Shown: in pieces, positions 16,658 through 24,892 of the stretch
Layout: each line of letters opens with the position of its first letter
Position numbering within the stretch: the first letter of the stretch is position 1
Origin: Chryseobacterium sp. MYb264
GTDB taxonomy: Bacteria; Bacteroidota; Bacteroidia; Flavobacteriales; Weeksellaceae
NCBI RefSeq assembly: GCF_035974275.1
Contig: NZ_CP142422.1
Coordinates: 124,001-188,000, forward strand
Length of the DNA: 64,000 nucleotides
Direction of reading: 5' to 3'
Notes under the pieces: model-generated
Told to the model about the DNA's origin: nothing
Seen by the model: the letters and a program-made list of their open reading frames with translations, nothing else
The model's database searches: none
Program-made: the position numbers and the translations under genes

Positions 16658-17938
16658 TTACGTCGAGAGTTTTTTATTTCTAAATCTTAATGAAAATAAA
16701 AATACAACGATGAAACATATTAAAGGAACAATGTATGAAAAATGGATATTTCCTGAAATATCTGTGATTTTACTAGCAATCGGTGGAATTATTGCACCTC
16801 CTACAATTGACATAATCAATAAGCTTGAAGCCGATTTTGTTTCGGAACCGGCTCCTTCAATTCCCAAAGCGAAAATCGTCGGAAACATGATGGACATGAA
16901 AAATGTTAGGACAACAAGTGCATATAACGTTGAAATCCCAGATCCGACGATCACCCAAATACTAAGAATGACACTGATAATACTGTAGATTCTCAACAGT
17001 TTTTGTGGAGAAACAAATCTCATGAAAAAAGTTCCTGCGAATCGTCCGATCATAAATAAAAATCCAGCTAAACCTGCGTAATATTTTGCTTCTTGTCCAG
17101 CCATATTAATTGCATCTTCTGCAAAAACCAATAGAAAACTGAAAATGTAAATTTGTGCTCCGATGTAAAAGAACTGTGCTAATACGCCCCAACCCACATT
17201 TTTCACGCTTAAAACCTGTAGAAAATTTTTGGTTGATTTTTCTTTGCTTTCAGTTACTTCAGGTAATTTTATAAATAAAAATAAGATCATAACCAAAAGC
17301 AAAATCAATCCTAAAACGATATAAGGTCCTTTTACCAAAGAGGTTTCGGCTTGAATGTAAGCTAATTTTGCGGCTTCACTTAAAGTCGCAAGTTCTTCCT
17401 GAGATTTCGGTTCTTCTCCTAAAATGAAAATTCCACCAATGATTGGAGCAATGGAAGCCGCTAACCCGTTGAAAGACTGTGCGAAATTTAATCGTTGCGT
17501 TGCTTTTTCCGGATCACCTAAAATCGTGATATAAGGATTTGCTGCGGTTTCCAAAATGGCAAGACCACATGACAAAACAAAAAGAGCCGCAAGAAAAAAG
17601 GGATAGCTAACCGTATTCGCAGCCGGTACAAAGAGGAAACAGCCCGCCGCGAAAAAAAATAAACCCGCCAGAATTCCAGTTTTATATCCGTATTTCTGAA
17701 TAATCATTCCTGCCGGGATGGCCAATAAAAAATAGGCTGCAAAAACCGCGGAATCCACCAGTGAGGCCTGAAAATGATTCAGCTGAAAAGCACTTCTTAA
17801 ATGTTTAATCAAAATGGGATCCAGATTATGGATAAATCCCCAAAAGAAAAACAAACTCGTGATAAGAATCAGAGGAAGTCCGTAATTTCTCTTTTTTGAT
17901 GTAGAAGAAATCGAACTTTCGGAATACGCATTATTCAT
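16658..17938 (-). CDS. fucP: FucP-family sugar:H+ symporter (MFS)
   Basis: 426-residue inner-membrane permease with about 12 hydrophobic segments. Seen: FucP-family features GFIHNLDPILIKHL in the first segment, the GMIIQKYGYKTGI loop, and AILETAANPYITILG near residue 130. First gene of the cluster on the minus strand, so it probably heads the transcript. FucP imports L-fucose in E. coli; family members also carry other sugars, so substrate is inferred from the enzymes downstream. No transcriptional regulator lies in the cluster. Confidence 0.85.
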   Translation of the reverse strand: MNNAYSESSISSTSKKRNYGLPLILITSLFFFWGFIHNLDPILIKHLRSAFQLNHFQASLVDSAVFAAYFLLAIPAGMIIQKYGYKTGILAGLFFFAAGCFLFVPAANTVSYPFFLAALFVLSCGLAILETAANPYITILGDPEKATQRLNFAQSFNGLAASIAPIIGGIFILGEEPKSQEELATLSEAAKLAYIQAETSLVKGPYIVLGLILLLVMILFLFIKLPEVTESKEKSTKNFLQVLSVKNVGWGVLAQFFYIGAQIYIFSFLLVFAEDAINMAGQEAKYYAGLAGFLFMIGRFAGTFFMRFVSPQKLLRIYSIISVILSIWVIVGSGISTLYALVVLTFFMSIMFPTIFALGIEGAGSETKSASSLLIMSIVGGAIIPPIASKITDISGNIHFSYIVPLICFIVVFLFSLRFRNKKLST

Positions 17939-18228
17939 GGATCTGGTTGATATTATAAATTACTATCTGTTCTTTAATTAAATTGAAAAGATAAACCCGA
18001 TTACTTCATGAATATTTTTAGATCAATCTGCTTCTGATTTTCCTTTAAAACTTAGCTATTTCTGATTTTTTAAATGTATAAAAAAATTATAAAATAAAAA
18101 TTGATAGAGCAGGATAGTACAAGATAGTTTAATTATTATTAAATTTTTGTGAGAATTTATTATTGTATTTTTCTATTTTTAAGAATGCTCACAAATTGAT
18201 TTTAAGAATATTTGAAAAATTTTCTAAT

Positions 18229-19071
18229 TCATTTTATAGTAAGGAGCATTAAAATACATGCTTTTCTGATATACACTTTCCTTCGGTCTGCATCAAAGAT
18301 CCAATTGAATCTCCGCATCACATCTGCAGCAATATAATTGGTTTTCTGATTTTTGATTTCTCCTGTGAAAAATGCTGCGGTTACATCTTTTAAAACAAAA
18401 TTTCCAATTTTGAAAAAAGGCAGAATTCCCTGTTTGGTATATAAAACTTTCCCAGAAGAATTGGTCACTTTTTTCTCACCGATAATTTTTAAATTTTCAT
18501 TTAAATGATGATCTTCCGCAAATTGATCGCTGTACAATAAACCTCCGGAATATCCCGACTGTAATAGGAAATACGCTTCCTGTTGCTTGTCTTTAATGAT
18601 ATTGTCGGCGCCCACAAAAAACTGTCCGTTCTCGAATAGAAGGTCTATTTCTTCATAATCTTTGAGATCAGGCTTTTGATTATAAACAACAAACTGGCTG
18701 TTATCATAATCGATCTTGAAATACTGATCTTTAAAAATCCCTGTTCCTATTTTTCCGTCAGATTCATGTCCTGTAAATTCGTTGTCGAAAAATCTGATAT
18801 TTTTATATTCTTTGGTTCCAATTTTTACTGTATTCCCATCGCTTATTTCATTTTTAAAAACAATATGATCGGTTTTTCTGGTTCTTTCGGGTGAAACGGA
18901 ACATTCTTCCATAGCAATCTGGAACATAAGATGCAATGAATCTTTCTGATTAACCAGCGTTTTTACAATGATGTTATTATGTTTGGTCAGGCGAAACGGG
19001 ATGGTTTCCTGCGCCTTTAAAACGGTAGATAAAAGGAGTAGAAATGATAAAAGGATGAATTTCTTGAACAT
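18229..19071 (-). CDS. Secreted retropepsin-like protein, C terminus apparently frameshifted
   Basis: 280 residues. An N-terminal signal peptide (KKFILLSFLLLLSTVLKAQ) predicts export. The rest has beta-rich repeats like aspartyl-protease (retropepsin-like) domains: IGTGIFKDQYFKIDYDNSQF and a C-terminal AADVMRRFNWIFDADRRKVYIRK. The catalytic DTG is not evident: the corresponding places read IAMEECS and LQSGYSGG. The end (ACILMLLTIK) looks out of frame; with one more A in the AGAAAAGC run it would end KSMYFNAPYYKMN. Function unknown; enzymatic activity is doubtful. Confidence 0.65.
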   Translation of the reverse strand: MFKKFILLSFLLLLSTVLKAQETIPFRLTKHNNIIVKTLVNQKDSLHLMFQIAMEECSVSPERTRKTDHIVFKNEISDGNTVKIGTKEYKNIRFFDNEFTGHESDGKIGTGIFKDQYFKIDYDNSQFVVYNQKPDLKDYEEIDLLFENGQFFVGADNIIKDKQQEAYFLLQSGYSGGLLYSDQFAEDHHLNENLKIIGEKKVTNSSGKVLYTKQGILPFFKIGNFVLKDVTAAFFTGEIKNQKTNYIAADVMRRFNWIFDADRRKVYIRKACILMLLTIK

Positions 19072-19147
19072 TTTATAGTGGCGTATTAGTTTATGAAATT
19101 TAAATATAAAAAATTATCATCTATTTTTTAATTAATTTTAACGATCC

Positions 19148-19678
19148 ATGATCAGAAATATGATTGAAATATTATTGAATAGCGGTATTTTTTCCGAAGA
19201 AAGAAAACTGAAGAGGAATGAATATCTGAAAATTTCAGGAAGCATTGATACCCAAATCTATTTTATAAAAAATGGAAGTGTCAGGATTTTTATTACAGAT
19301 CAAAATGAAGAACGCATTATCAGATTCGGATATAGCGGAAATATTGTTGTTTCTCTCGATTCTTTTTTGTCGGGTAAACCATCAGAGTTTTTTATTCAAG
19401 CAATAAAGAAGACAGATGTTTTGGTGGCTTCAAAAAAAGATTTTTACCGATTTATTAAGTCAAATGATGAGAATTTAAAGTTATGGACTCTTATTTTAGA
19501 AGATTTGGTATTGCAACAAATTGAGAGAGAAAAAGATTTATTGATGAATTCACCAAAAGAGCGTTTGGAGAGGGTTTTGAAAAGAAGTCCGGGGCTATTT
19601 CAGGAAATCCCCAGTAAATATATCGCCAATTACCTGAGAATGTCACCGGAAACTTTATCCAGATTGCAAAAATCTTGA
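19148..19678 (+). CDS. Crp/Fnr-family transcriptional regulator
   Basis: 176 residues: a cyclic-nucleotide-binding-like beta-roll (about 1-120, IYFIKNGSVRIFITDQNEERIIRFGYSG) and a short C-terminal helix-turn-helix (PSKYIANYLRMSPETLSRLQ). It ends right after the recognition helix. One base out of frame the DNA continues LELNQCLVKIR, suggesting a 1-base deletion in the A-run before the stop. Proteins of this sub-family often sit alone and are annotated as Crp/Fnr without a known ligand. It is divergent from the retropepsin-like gene (76-bp gap). Confidence 0.82.
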   Translation: MIRNMIEILLNSGIFSEERKLKRNEYLKISGSIDTQIYFIKNGSVRIFITDQNEERIIRFGYSGNIVVSLDSFLSGKPSEFFIQAIKKTDVLVASKKDFYRFIKSNDENLKLWTLILEDLVLQQIEREKDLLMNSPKERLERVLKRSPGLFQEIPSKYIANYLRMSPETLSRLQKS

Positions 19679-19731
19679 GTTGAATCAATGTTTGGTAAAA
19701 ATCAGATAAGGACATTTGCAAAAAAACAGTA

Positions 19732-20289
19732 ATGAAAATTTCTTCTTCTCAACTTTTATCGGAATTAAAAAGTATCACATCAGATAATATTGTATTTGTC
19801 GAAGAGCTCTTACCCAGATCTGAAGGTGATTTAAATTATAGAATATCTGATGATAGTTGGAGTATTATGGAATGTATTGAGCATCTCAATAGGTATGGAA
19901 ATTTCTATATCCCTGAAATTAATCAAAGGATTTTATTGTCTCGTAGCATTTCAGATTCTGTTTTTATTTCTGGTCTATTGGGTAATTATTTTGCAAAGAG
20001 TATGTATCCGAAAATAAAAGTGAATAAGATGAAGACTTTTAAAAATATGAATCCCATTCACAGCCGTCTTAATAAAGATGTTTTGACGGAATTCATTAAA
20101 CAACAAAATCATCTCTTCAAATTATTAGATCATGCTCAAAATGTAAGTTTAAATAAAATAAAAACCAGCATTAGCATTTCAACACTTATAAAATTACGCT
20201 TGGGGGATACTTTTCGGTTTGTCATTTACCATAATTTGAGGCATATTGAACAGGCAAAAAGAGTTTTAAATAGCATTAATGGAATTTAA
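19732..20289 (+). CDS. DinB-family protein
   Basis: 185-residue four-helix-bundle protein of the DinB/YfiT superfamily. Seen: the first metal-His helix in SWSIMECIEHLNRYG near residues 43-57 and the C-terminal YHNLRHIEQAKRVL with a second histidine pair. Members bind a divalent metal and often act as thiol S-transferases, but the specific role is unknown. It follows the Crp/Fnr gene by 53 bp and may be co-transcribed. Confidence 0.8.
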   Translation: MKISSSQLLSELKSITSDNIVFVEELLPRSEGDLNYRISDDSWSIMECIEHLNRYGNFYIPEINQRILLSRSISDSVFISGLLGNYFAKSMYPKIKVNKMKTFKNMNPIHSRLNKDVLTEFIKQQNHLFKLLDHAQNVSLNKIKTSISISTLIKLRLGDTFRFVIYHNLRHIEQAKRVLNSINGI

Positions 20290-20409
20290 AACCTAAGCAT
20301 ATTTCGGGCTAAAGTTTTAATAATCAAACATGAATTGTTCTGAAAAATACTTGTCCATTTTTCGGTTGTATAAAGAGACCTTATCAACTAGTTTTGTCAA
20401 AAAAGAAAT

Positions 20410-21186
20410 ATGACAAATGTTCAGGCTTTCAGAGAGCTTCATCAAAATGACGAGCCATTGGTATTGGGAAATGTGTGGAATCCGCAAAGTGCTAAAGTGT
20501 ATGAGAAATTAGGCTATGAAGCGTTGGCTACCTCGAGTTCGGCAGTGGCGCATAGTTTAGGATACGAAGACGGTGAAAATATGACCTTTAGTGAGTATCT
20601 TTATATTGTTGATCGAATTTTAAAAACCATATCAATTCCGTTAACGGTAGATTTGGAAGGCGGTTACGGAAAAAATACGGATGAAATAGTTTTAAATATT
20701 TCAAAACTCGCTGAGATCGGAGTGGTAGGAATTAATATTGAAGACAGCTTTGTAGTTGATGGAATCAGACAAATTGAAGATAAGGAAGTTTTTACCGAAA
20801 AGCTAAAATCAATTATTTTAGAATTAAGAGAAAAGGATATTGATATTTTCATCAATCTTAGAACAGATCCATTTTTATTAGGTTTGGAAAATCCTGTGGA
20901 AGAGACGTTAGAAAGAATTAAATTATTTGAAGAAACTGGAATCGACGGTATTTTCGTACCATGTATCACCGCTGAAAATGATATTGAAATCATCGTAAAA
21001 TCAACGAAACTTCCGGTGAATGTTATGGCGATGCCAGAACTTCCAGATTTCAATATTTTGAGAAATTTAGACGTAAAAAGAATTTCTTCAGGTAACTTTG
21101 CCAATGGATATATTTATCAGAAATTAGAAGAAAAAGGTAAAGAAATTATCAATAGTAAAAGTTTTTCAACCCTATTTGTATCGTAA
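20410..21186 (+). CDS. Isocitrate lyase/PEP mutase-family protein
   Basis: 258-residue TIM-barrel protein. Seen: LVLGNVWNPQSAKVYEKLGYEALATSS at the N terminus, Mg-binding acidic segment VDLEGGYG near residue 80, and GINIEDSF near residue 113. The cysteine loop of true isocitrate lyase is absent, so a C-C or P-C bond lyase on a small 2-oxo acid is the family expectation. Its TAA overlaps the ada ATG by one base, so the two are translationally coupled, though a functional link is not obvious. Confidence 0.82.
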   Translation: MTNVQAFRELHQNDEPLVLGNVWNPQSAKVYEKLGYEALATSSSAVAHSLGYEDGENMTFSEYLYIVDRILKTISIPLTVDLEGGYGKNTDEIVLNISKLAEIGVVGINIEDSFVVDGIRQIEDKEVFTEKLKSIILELREKDIDIFINLRTDPFLLGLENPVEETLERIKLFEETGIDGIFVPCITAENDIEIIVKSTKLPVNVMAMPELPDFNILRNLDVKRISSGNFANGYIYQKLEEKGKEIINSKSFSTLFVS

Positions 21187-22229
21187 TGAAACTGACAGAG
21201 GACAGAATGTATCAGGCATCGCTCGACAAAGATTCTTCGTTTGAAGGCATCTATTGGATGGCGGTAAAAACGACAGGGATTTTTTGTCGGCCAACCTGTA
21301 CTGCCCGAAAGCCTAAAAAAGAAAATGTAGAATTTTTTTTAAGCACTGAAGAAGCCATGGAGAATGGATACCGTGCGTGTAAAGTATGTCGGCCTCTGAA
21401 AAAATTAAATGAAACGCCTCAATATATTCAGGAATTATTGAGTGAATTAGCACAAAATGTGTCATTAAAAATAAAGGATGCAGAGCTGTTGGAAAGAAAG
21501 ATTGATCCTGTGACGCTTCGCCGTTGGTTTTTAAAAAATCATGGGATGACGTTTCAGGCTTTTCAGAGAGCATTTCGGATGAATATAGCTTTTAAGAAAA
21601 TCAAAAATGGTGAAAGCATTATGGAAACAGCTTTAGATGCAGGCTACGAAAGTCTGAGCGGATTTAATGAAAGCTTTAAAAATATTCTCGGAATTTTACC
21701 CAAAAATAGTAGAATACAAATGATTATTGATCTTAAAAGAATTGAAACTCCGCTGGGAACCATGTACGCCTGTGCCATTGATGAGGGAGTTTGTCTGCTT
21801 GAATTTACAGATCGTAAAAATATAGAGAAACAATTCACTTCATTATCCAAAGCGTTGAATGCAGAAATTGTACAGGGTGAAAACAAGCATTTCCAACAGC
21901 TGGAAGATGAGTTAAAAGAATACTTTGACGGAAGCAGAACAACGTTTGATGTTCCTTTATATATTATCGGCACAGAATTCCAGAAGAGTGTTTGGCAGTT
22001 ATTAAGAGAGATTCCAATCGGAGAGGTGAGAACGTATAAGCAACAATCTGAATTTTTAGGAAATCCAAAAGCAATCCGTGCTGTCGGAACCGCCAACGGA
22101 ATCAATAAAATAGCGATTTTAATTCCCTGCCACCGCGTGATTGGCTCAAACGGAGAACTGGTGGGCTACGCCGGAGGAATCTGGAGGAAACAAAAATTAT
22201 TGGAATTGGAGAAGGCTATTTTGTTTTGA
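21186..22229 (+). CDS. ada: Bifunctional Ada: methylphosphotriester/O6-alkylguanine DNA methyltransferase and activator
   Basis: 347 residues with three parts in order: the N-terminal zinc domain (residues 1-75) with GIFCRPTCTARKP (Cys34, Cys38) and RACKVC; an AraC-type helix-turn-helix (about 85-180); and the methyltransferase domain (185-345) with the acceptor Cys in IPCHRVIG near residue 315. The HTH region is short. It repairs methylated DNA and activates its regulon when methylated. The overlap with the preceding stop shows coupling to the PEP-mutase-like gene. Confidence 0.93.
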   Translation: MKLTEDRMYQASLDKDSSFEGIYWMAVKTTGIFCRPTCTARKPKKENVEFFLSTEEAMENGYRACKVCRPLKKLNETPQYIQELLSELAQNVSLKIKDAELLERKIDPVTLRRWFLKNHGMTFQAFQRAFRMNIAFKKIKNGESIMETALDAGYESLSGFNESFKNILGILPKNSRIQMIIDLKRIETPLGTMYACAIDEGVCLLEFTDRKNIEKQFTSLSKALNAEIVQGENKHFQQLEDELKEYFDGSRTTFDVPLYIIGTEFQKSVWQLLREIPIGEVRTYKQQSEFLGNPKAIRAVGTANGINKIAILIPCHRVIGSNGELVGYAGGIWRKQKLLELEKAILF

Positions 22230-22257
22230 TTTCGTAATTTTAGGCAAAAATTTACAC

Positions 22258-22863
22258 GTGAAAAAGTTACTATTTGCAGTTTGCCTATCAGCTTCAGTTT
22301 TCAGTTTTGCTCAGGATTATTCGGTGCCGGCAGCGAGTCCGCGTCAAAAAGTTGAGCAGCAGTTTTCAATGTCTAAAGTCTCCGTCGACTACGGAAGACC
22401 TGGCGTAAAAGGGCGTAAGATCTTCGGAGAACTGGTTCCTTACGGACAGGTTTGGAGAGCAGGAGCGAACTCATCTACAAAAATCACTTTCGGACAGTCT
22501 GTTAATTTCGGTGGAAAAGTGGTTCCTGCAGGAACTTACGGTTTATTCATCGTTCCGACAGAGAAAGAATGGAAGGTGATCTTAAATAAAGATTTCCAGC
22601 AGTGGGGAGCGTATACTTATGATCCAAAGCAGGATGTAGTAGACGTTACTGTGCCTGTGAATACATTAGCAGATAAGCAGGAGTGGTTTGAAATCACATT
22701 GAACCCAACTGGTGAAAATACAGGAAATTTAGTGATCAAATGGGATATGGCTCAGGCTGAGGTGGCTTTAAAACCATCAAGCCCGGATGCTGTAACCAAA
22801 ATTGCAGATAAATTGAAGGAAATCAAGAAAATTGAGTCCGACGCTGCAAAATCAAAAGGCTAA
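22258..22863 (+). CDS. DUF2911-family exported protein
   Basis: 201 residues from a GTG at 22258, which places a clean signal peptide KKLLFAVCLSASVFSFAQ at the N terminus. The longer frame reaching back to 22141 overlaps ada and lacks a signal. Seen: SPRQKVEQQFSMSKVSVDYGRPGVKGR, WRAGANSSTKI and VVPAGTYGLFIVP, hallmarks of DUF2911. Periplasmic or lipid-anchored location is likely; function is unknown. GNAT gene follows after 3 bp. Confidence 0.85.
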   Translation: MKKLLFAVCLSASVFSFAQDYSVPAASPRQKVEQQFSMSKVSVDYGRPGVKGRKIFGELVPYGQVWRAGANSSTKITFGQSVNFGGKVVPAGTYGLFIVPTEKEWKVILNKDFQQWGAYTYDPKQDVVDVTVPVNTLADKQEWFEITLNPTGENTGNLVIKWDMAQAEVALKPSSPDAVTKIADKLKEIKKIESDAAKSKG

Positions 22864-22866
22864 GCA

Positions 22867-23391
22867 ATGAATTTTTCTATTCAAACGATTTTAGAAAATC
22901 AGGAATATCAATTAATCCCCTTACAGCAAGGGGATTTTGAGTCTTTGTATGAAGTGGCTTCCGATCCTAAAGTCTGGGAACAGCACCCGAATAAAGACCG
23001 CTATCAGCGAGAGGTTTTTGAAAACTTTTTTAAAGGCGCTATTGAAAGCCAAGGTGCTTTTAAAATTGTTGACAAAGCGACCGGTGATATTTTAGGAAGC
23101 ACCCGTTTTTATGATTTTGATGAAAATAAAAACAGTATTTTCATAGGATATACGTTTTACGGAACAAAATCCTGGGGAAAAGGAATTAATCCTCAGGTTA
23201 AAAAAATAATGCTTGACTATATTTTCCAATTTGTAGATACGGTTCATTTCCATATTGGAAAAGAGAATTTCCGTTCTCAAACCGCTTTGGAAAGATTAGG
23301 CGGAAAAAAAATTGCGGAAGAAGAGGTTGCTTATTTCGGTGAGCCTTCGAGAACGAATTTTGTCTACGAAATCAAGAAGGAAGATCATTGA
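22867..23391 (+). CDS. GNAT-family N-acetyltransferase
   Basis: 174 residues resembling RimJ/RimL-type acetyltransferases: PLQQGDFESLYEVASDPKVWEQHP at the start, GSTRFYDFDENKNSIFIGYTF in the centre, the acetyl-CoA region SWGKGINPQVKKIMLDY, and HIGKENFRSQTALERLGG. Substrate unknown. It starts 4 bases after the DUF2911 stop, so the two are probably one transcript. Confidence 0.85.
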   Translation: MNFSIQTILENQEYQLIPLQQGDFESLYEVASDPKVWEQHPNKDRYQREVFENFFKGAIESQGAFKIVDKATGDILGSTRFYDFDENKNSIFIGYTFYGTKSWGKGINPQVKKIMLDYIFQFVDTVHFHIGKENFRSQTALERLGGKKIAEEEVAYFGEPSRTNFVYEIKKEDH

Positions 23392-23549
23392 AAATATCTC
23401 GCAGATTATTCTGATTTTGCAGATTTAAAAATTAATTCATCATAATTAAAAAACTTGAGAGCTTTTATAAGTGAAACGTCTTTGTGAAACTAAAGGGAGT
23501 TAACAGTTAAAAAAATTCCGTGAACTTTGTGTTCAAAAAAATCATTAAT

Positions 23550-23909
23550 ATGAAAAAATATAAAATCCAGACCTCTCCATTCGTAGTTCCAACAACAGAT
23601 GGGAAATTAATCGAAGAGCATTGGGGAAACTCAACCGGAAATTCTAATGTCTCAATTGCGCACATGATAGCTCCGCCAGATTGGAGCGAACCACACCAGA
23701 CCCCCGAATTTGATGAATTTACATTAATAATTTCGGGAAAAAAGCAGTTTGAGATTGATGGGGAAATAGTGACTTTAGAGCAAGGTCAGAGTATTTTAAT
23801 AGAAAAAGGAGCGAGGGTTCGTTACAGCAATCCGTTTTCGGAAGCATGCCGCTATGTGGCGATCTGTCTTCCTGCGTTTTCTATGGAATTGGTGAATAGA
23901 GAAGAATAA
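23550..23909 (+). CDS. Small cupin-domain protein
   Basis: 119 residues from the ATG at 23550. An in-frame GTG at 23520 lies inside intergenic text and is less likely. Single cupin barrel: HQTPEFDEFTLIISGKKQFEIDG with His and Glu ligands, and ILIEKGARVRYSNPFSEACRYVAIC. Function unknown. The zinc-ribbon gene follows after 11 bp. Confidence 0.8.
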   Translation: MKKYKIQTSPFVVPTTDGKLIEEHWGNSTGNSNVSIAHMIAPPDWSEPHQTPEFDEFTLIISGKKQFEIDGEIVTLEQGQSILIEKGARVRYSNPFSEACRYVAICLPAFSMELVNREE

Positions 23910-23920
23910 ATAATTTAAAT

Positions 23921-24157
23921 ATGGCGTTACAAATTTGCCCCAAGTGCAAAGACAGTTCATTTACCTGGTTTATGAACGGGAAATCTCCTTTAACAAGCTG
24001 GAGTTGTTTTAATTGTGATTATGAAGCTAAGGAAAATGAAAATGACAGATCTACCTGTGAAAGCTGTGAGGAAAGTACAAAGACCAAGTTGAAAGATAAA
24101 GAAGGAGAATATTGGTGGTGTTCTAACTGTAATGAGAGCAATCCGATCGAAATGTAA
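23921..24157 (+). CDS. Small zinc-ribbon protein
   Basis: 78 residues with four CxxC knuckles: CPKC (residues 6-9), CFNC (28-31), CESC (45-48) and CSNC (66-69), enough for two zinc sites. No other domain. Function unknown. Confidence 0.75.
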   Translation: MALQICPKCKDSSFTWFMNGKSPLTSWSCFNCDYEAKENENDRSTCESCEESTKTKLKDKEGEYWWCSNCNESNPIEM

Positions 24158-24172
24158 TTTATAAGTGTTGGG

Positions 24173-24360
24173 AGACGGATAGAGGATAGACAGATAGATA
24201 ATAGACAGATAGATAATAGACGGATAGAAAATAGACGGGAAGAAGATAAAAATCCATCGTATCTCCATCTATTATCTGTTAGTCTATCCTCTATTCGTCT
24301 ATCCTCTATCTGTCTTTCTTCCTATAACCCAATAGTCTATCCTCTATCCATCTATTATCT
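24173..24360. repeat. Inverted tandem repeat of GATAGA-type units between convergent genes
   Basis: The left part repeats GATAGATAATAGACAGATAG-like units; the right part carries their complement (CTATCCTCTATTCGTC, TCTATTATCT). The two arms pair into a long imperfect hairpin. It lies between the convergent zinc-ribbon and membrane-protein genes and overlaps the last 17 bp of the latter. It may act as a bidirectional terminator. Confidence 0.8.
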
Positions 24361-24892
24361 TTTCATCTCTTACCGCCCTAAACAGGTATTTCCTAAGTTT
24401 CCAAATCGGCAGATACGTAAAGAGTACAGAAAGCAATCCGGCCAATACGCCTACCAAGATAGCCATTGCCGTGGCATCCAGTTTATAATATTTAGATAAG
24501 TTAAATTGCCCTAAGATCAGCATAGAAAAGACAAGTAGTCCTGTAACGACGCCATGAAGAATACTCAGCTTGGTCATTAATTTTTTTATATTCAGTTGGT
24601 CATCCACTTTAAATTCAATGGCTTCCTGACCAGCGGCATCAGCGACTCTTTTGATGATATCAATGGTGAGAACAACGGGTAAAAATATAGCCATTGGTAA
24701 GGTTAGGCGTGCTAAACTTTGGGTACAGGCAAAGAAATGGGTGTATCCTAATTCACTGAAACTCGCATAGGCAATAATGAAATTGAAAATTATATTCGGA
24801 AGCGCATAAATGATCATCCGTTTTCTCAGAAAGCGGCTCAGGGTTGTTTTTTTCAGCAGTTTCGGTTGAGCTTTTTTTATTTTAAATTTCAT
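24344..24892 (-). CDS. Small membrane protein of the lipid cluster
   Basis: 182 residues with four predicted membrane segments at about 30-50, 68-88, 116-136 and 142-164, and basic ends (KFKIKKAQPKLLKKTT). No recognised family. Its start overlaps the stop of the upstream acyltransferase-like gene by 4 bp, so it belongs to the polyketide/glycolipid operon as its last gene. A role in placing or exporting the product is possible but only inferred. Confidence 0.7.
   Translation of the reverse strand: MKFKIKKAQPKLLKKTTLSRFLRKRMIIYALPNIIFNFIIAYASFSELGYTHFFACTQSLARLTLPMAIFLPVVLTIDIIKRVADAAGQEAIEFKVDDQLNIKKLMTKLSILHGVVTGLLVFSMLILGQFNLSKYYKLDATAMAILVGVLAGLLSVLFTYLPIWKLRKYLFRAVRDEKIIDG

Noticed and set aside
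22141..22257. Longer N terminus for the DUF2911 protein
   Set aside because: It overlaps ada and would bury the signal peptide; the GTG at 22258 places the signal correctly.
24173..24360. GATAGA array as CRISPR or a coding repeat
   Set aside because: Units are short and irregular, without unique spacers, and the right arm is the complement of the left.
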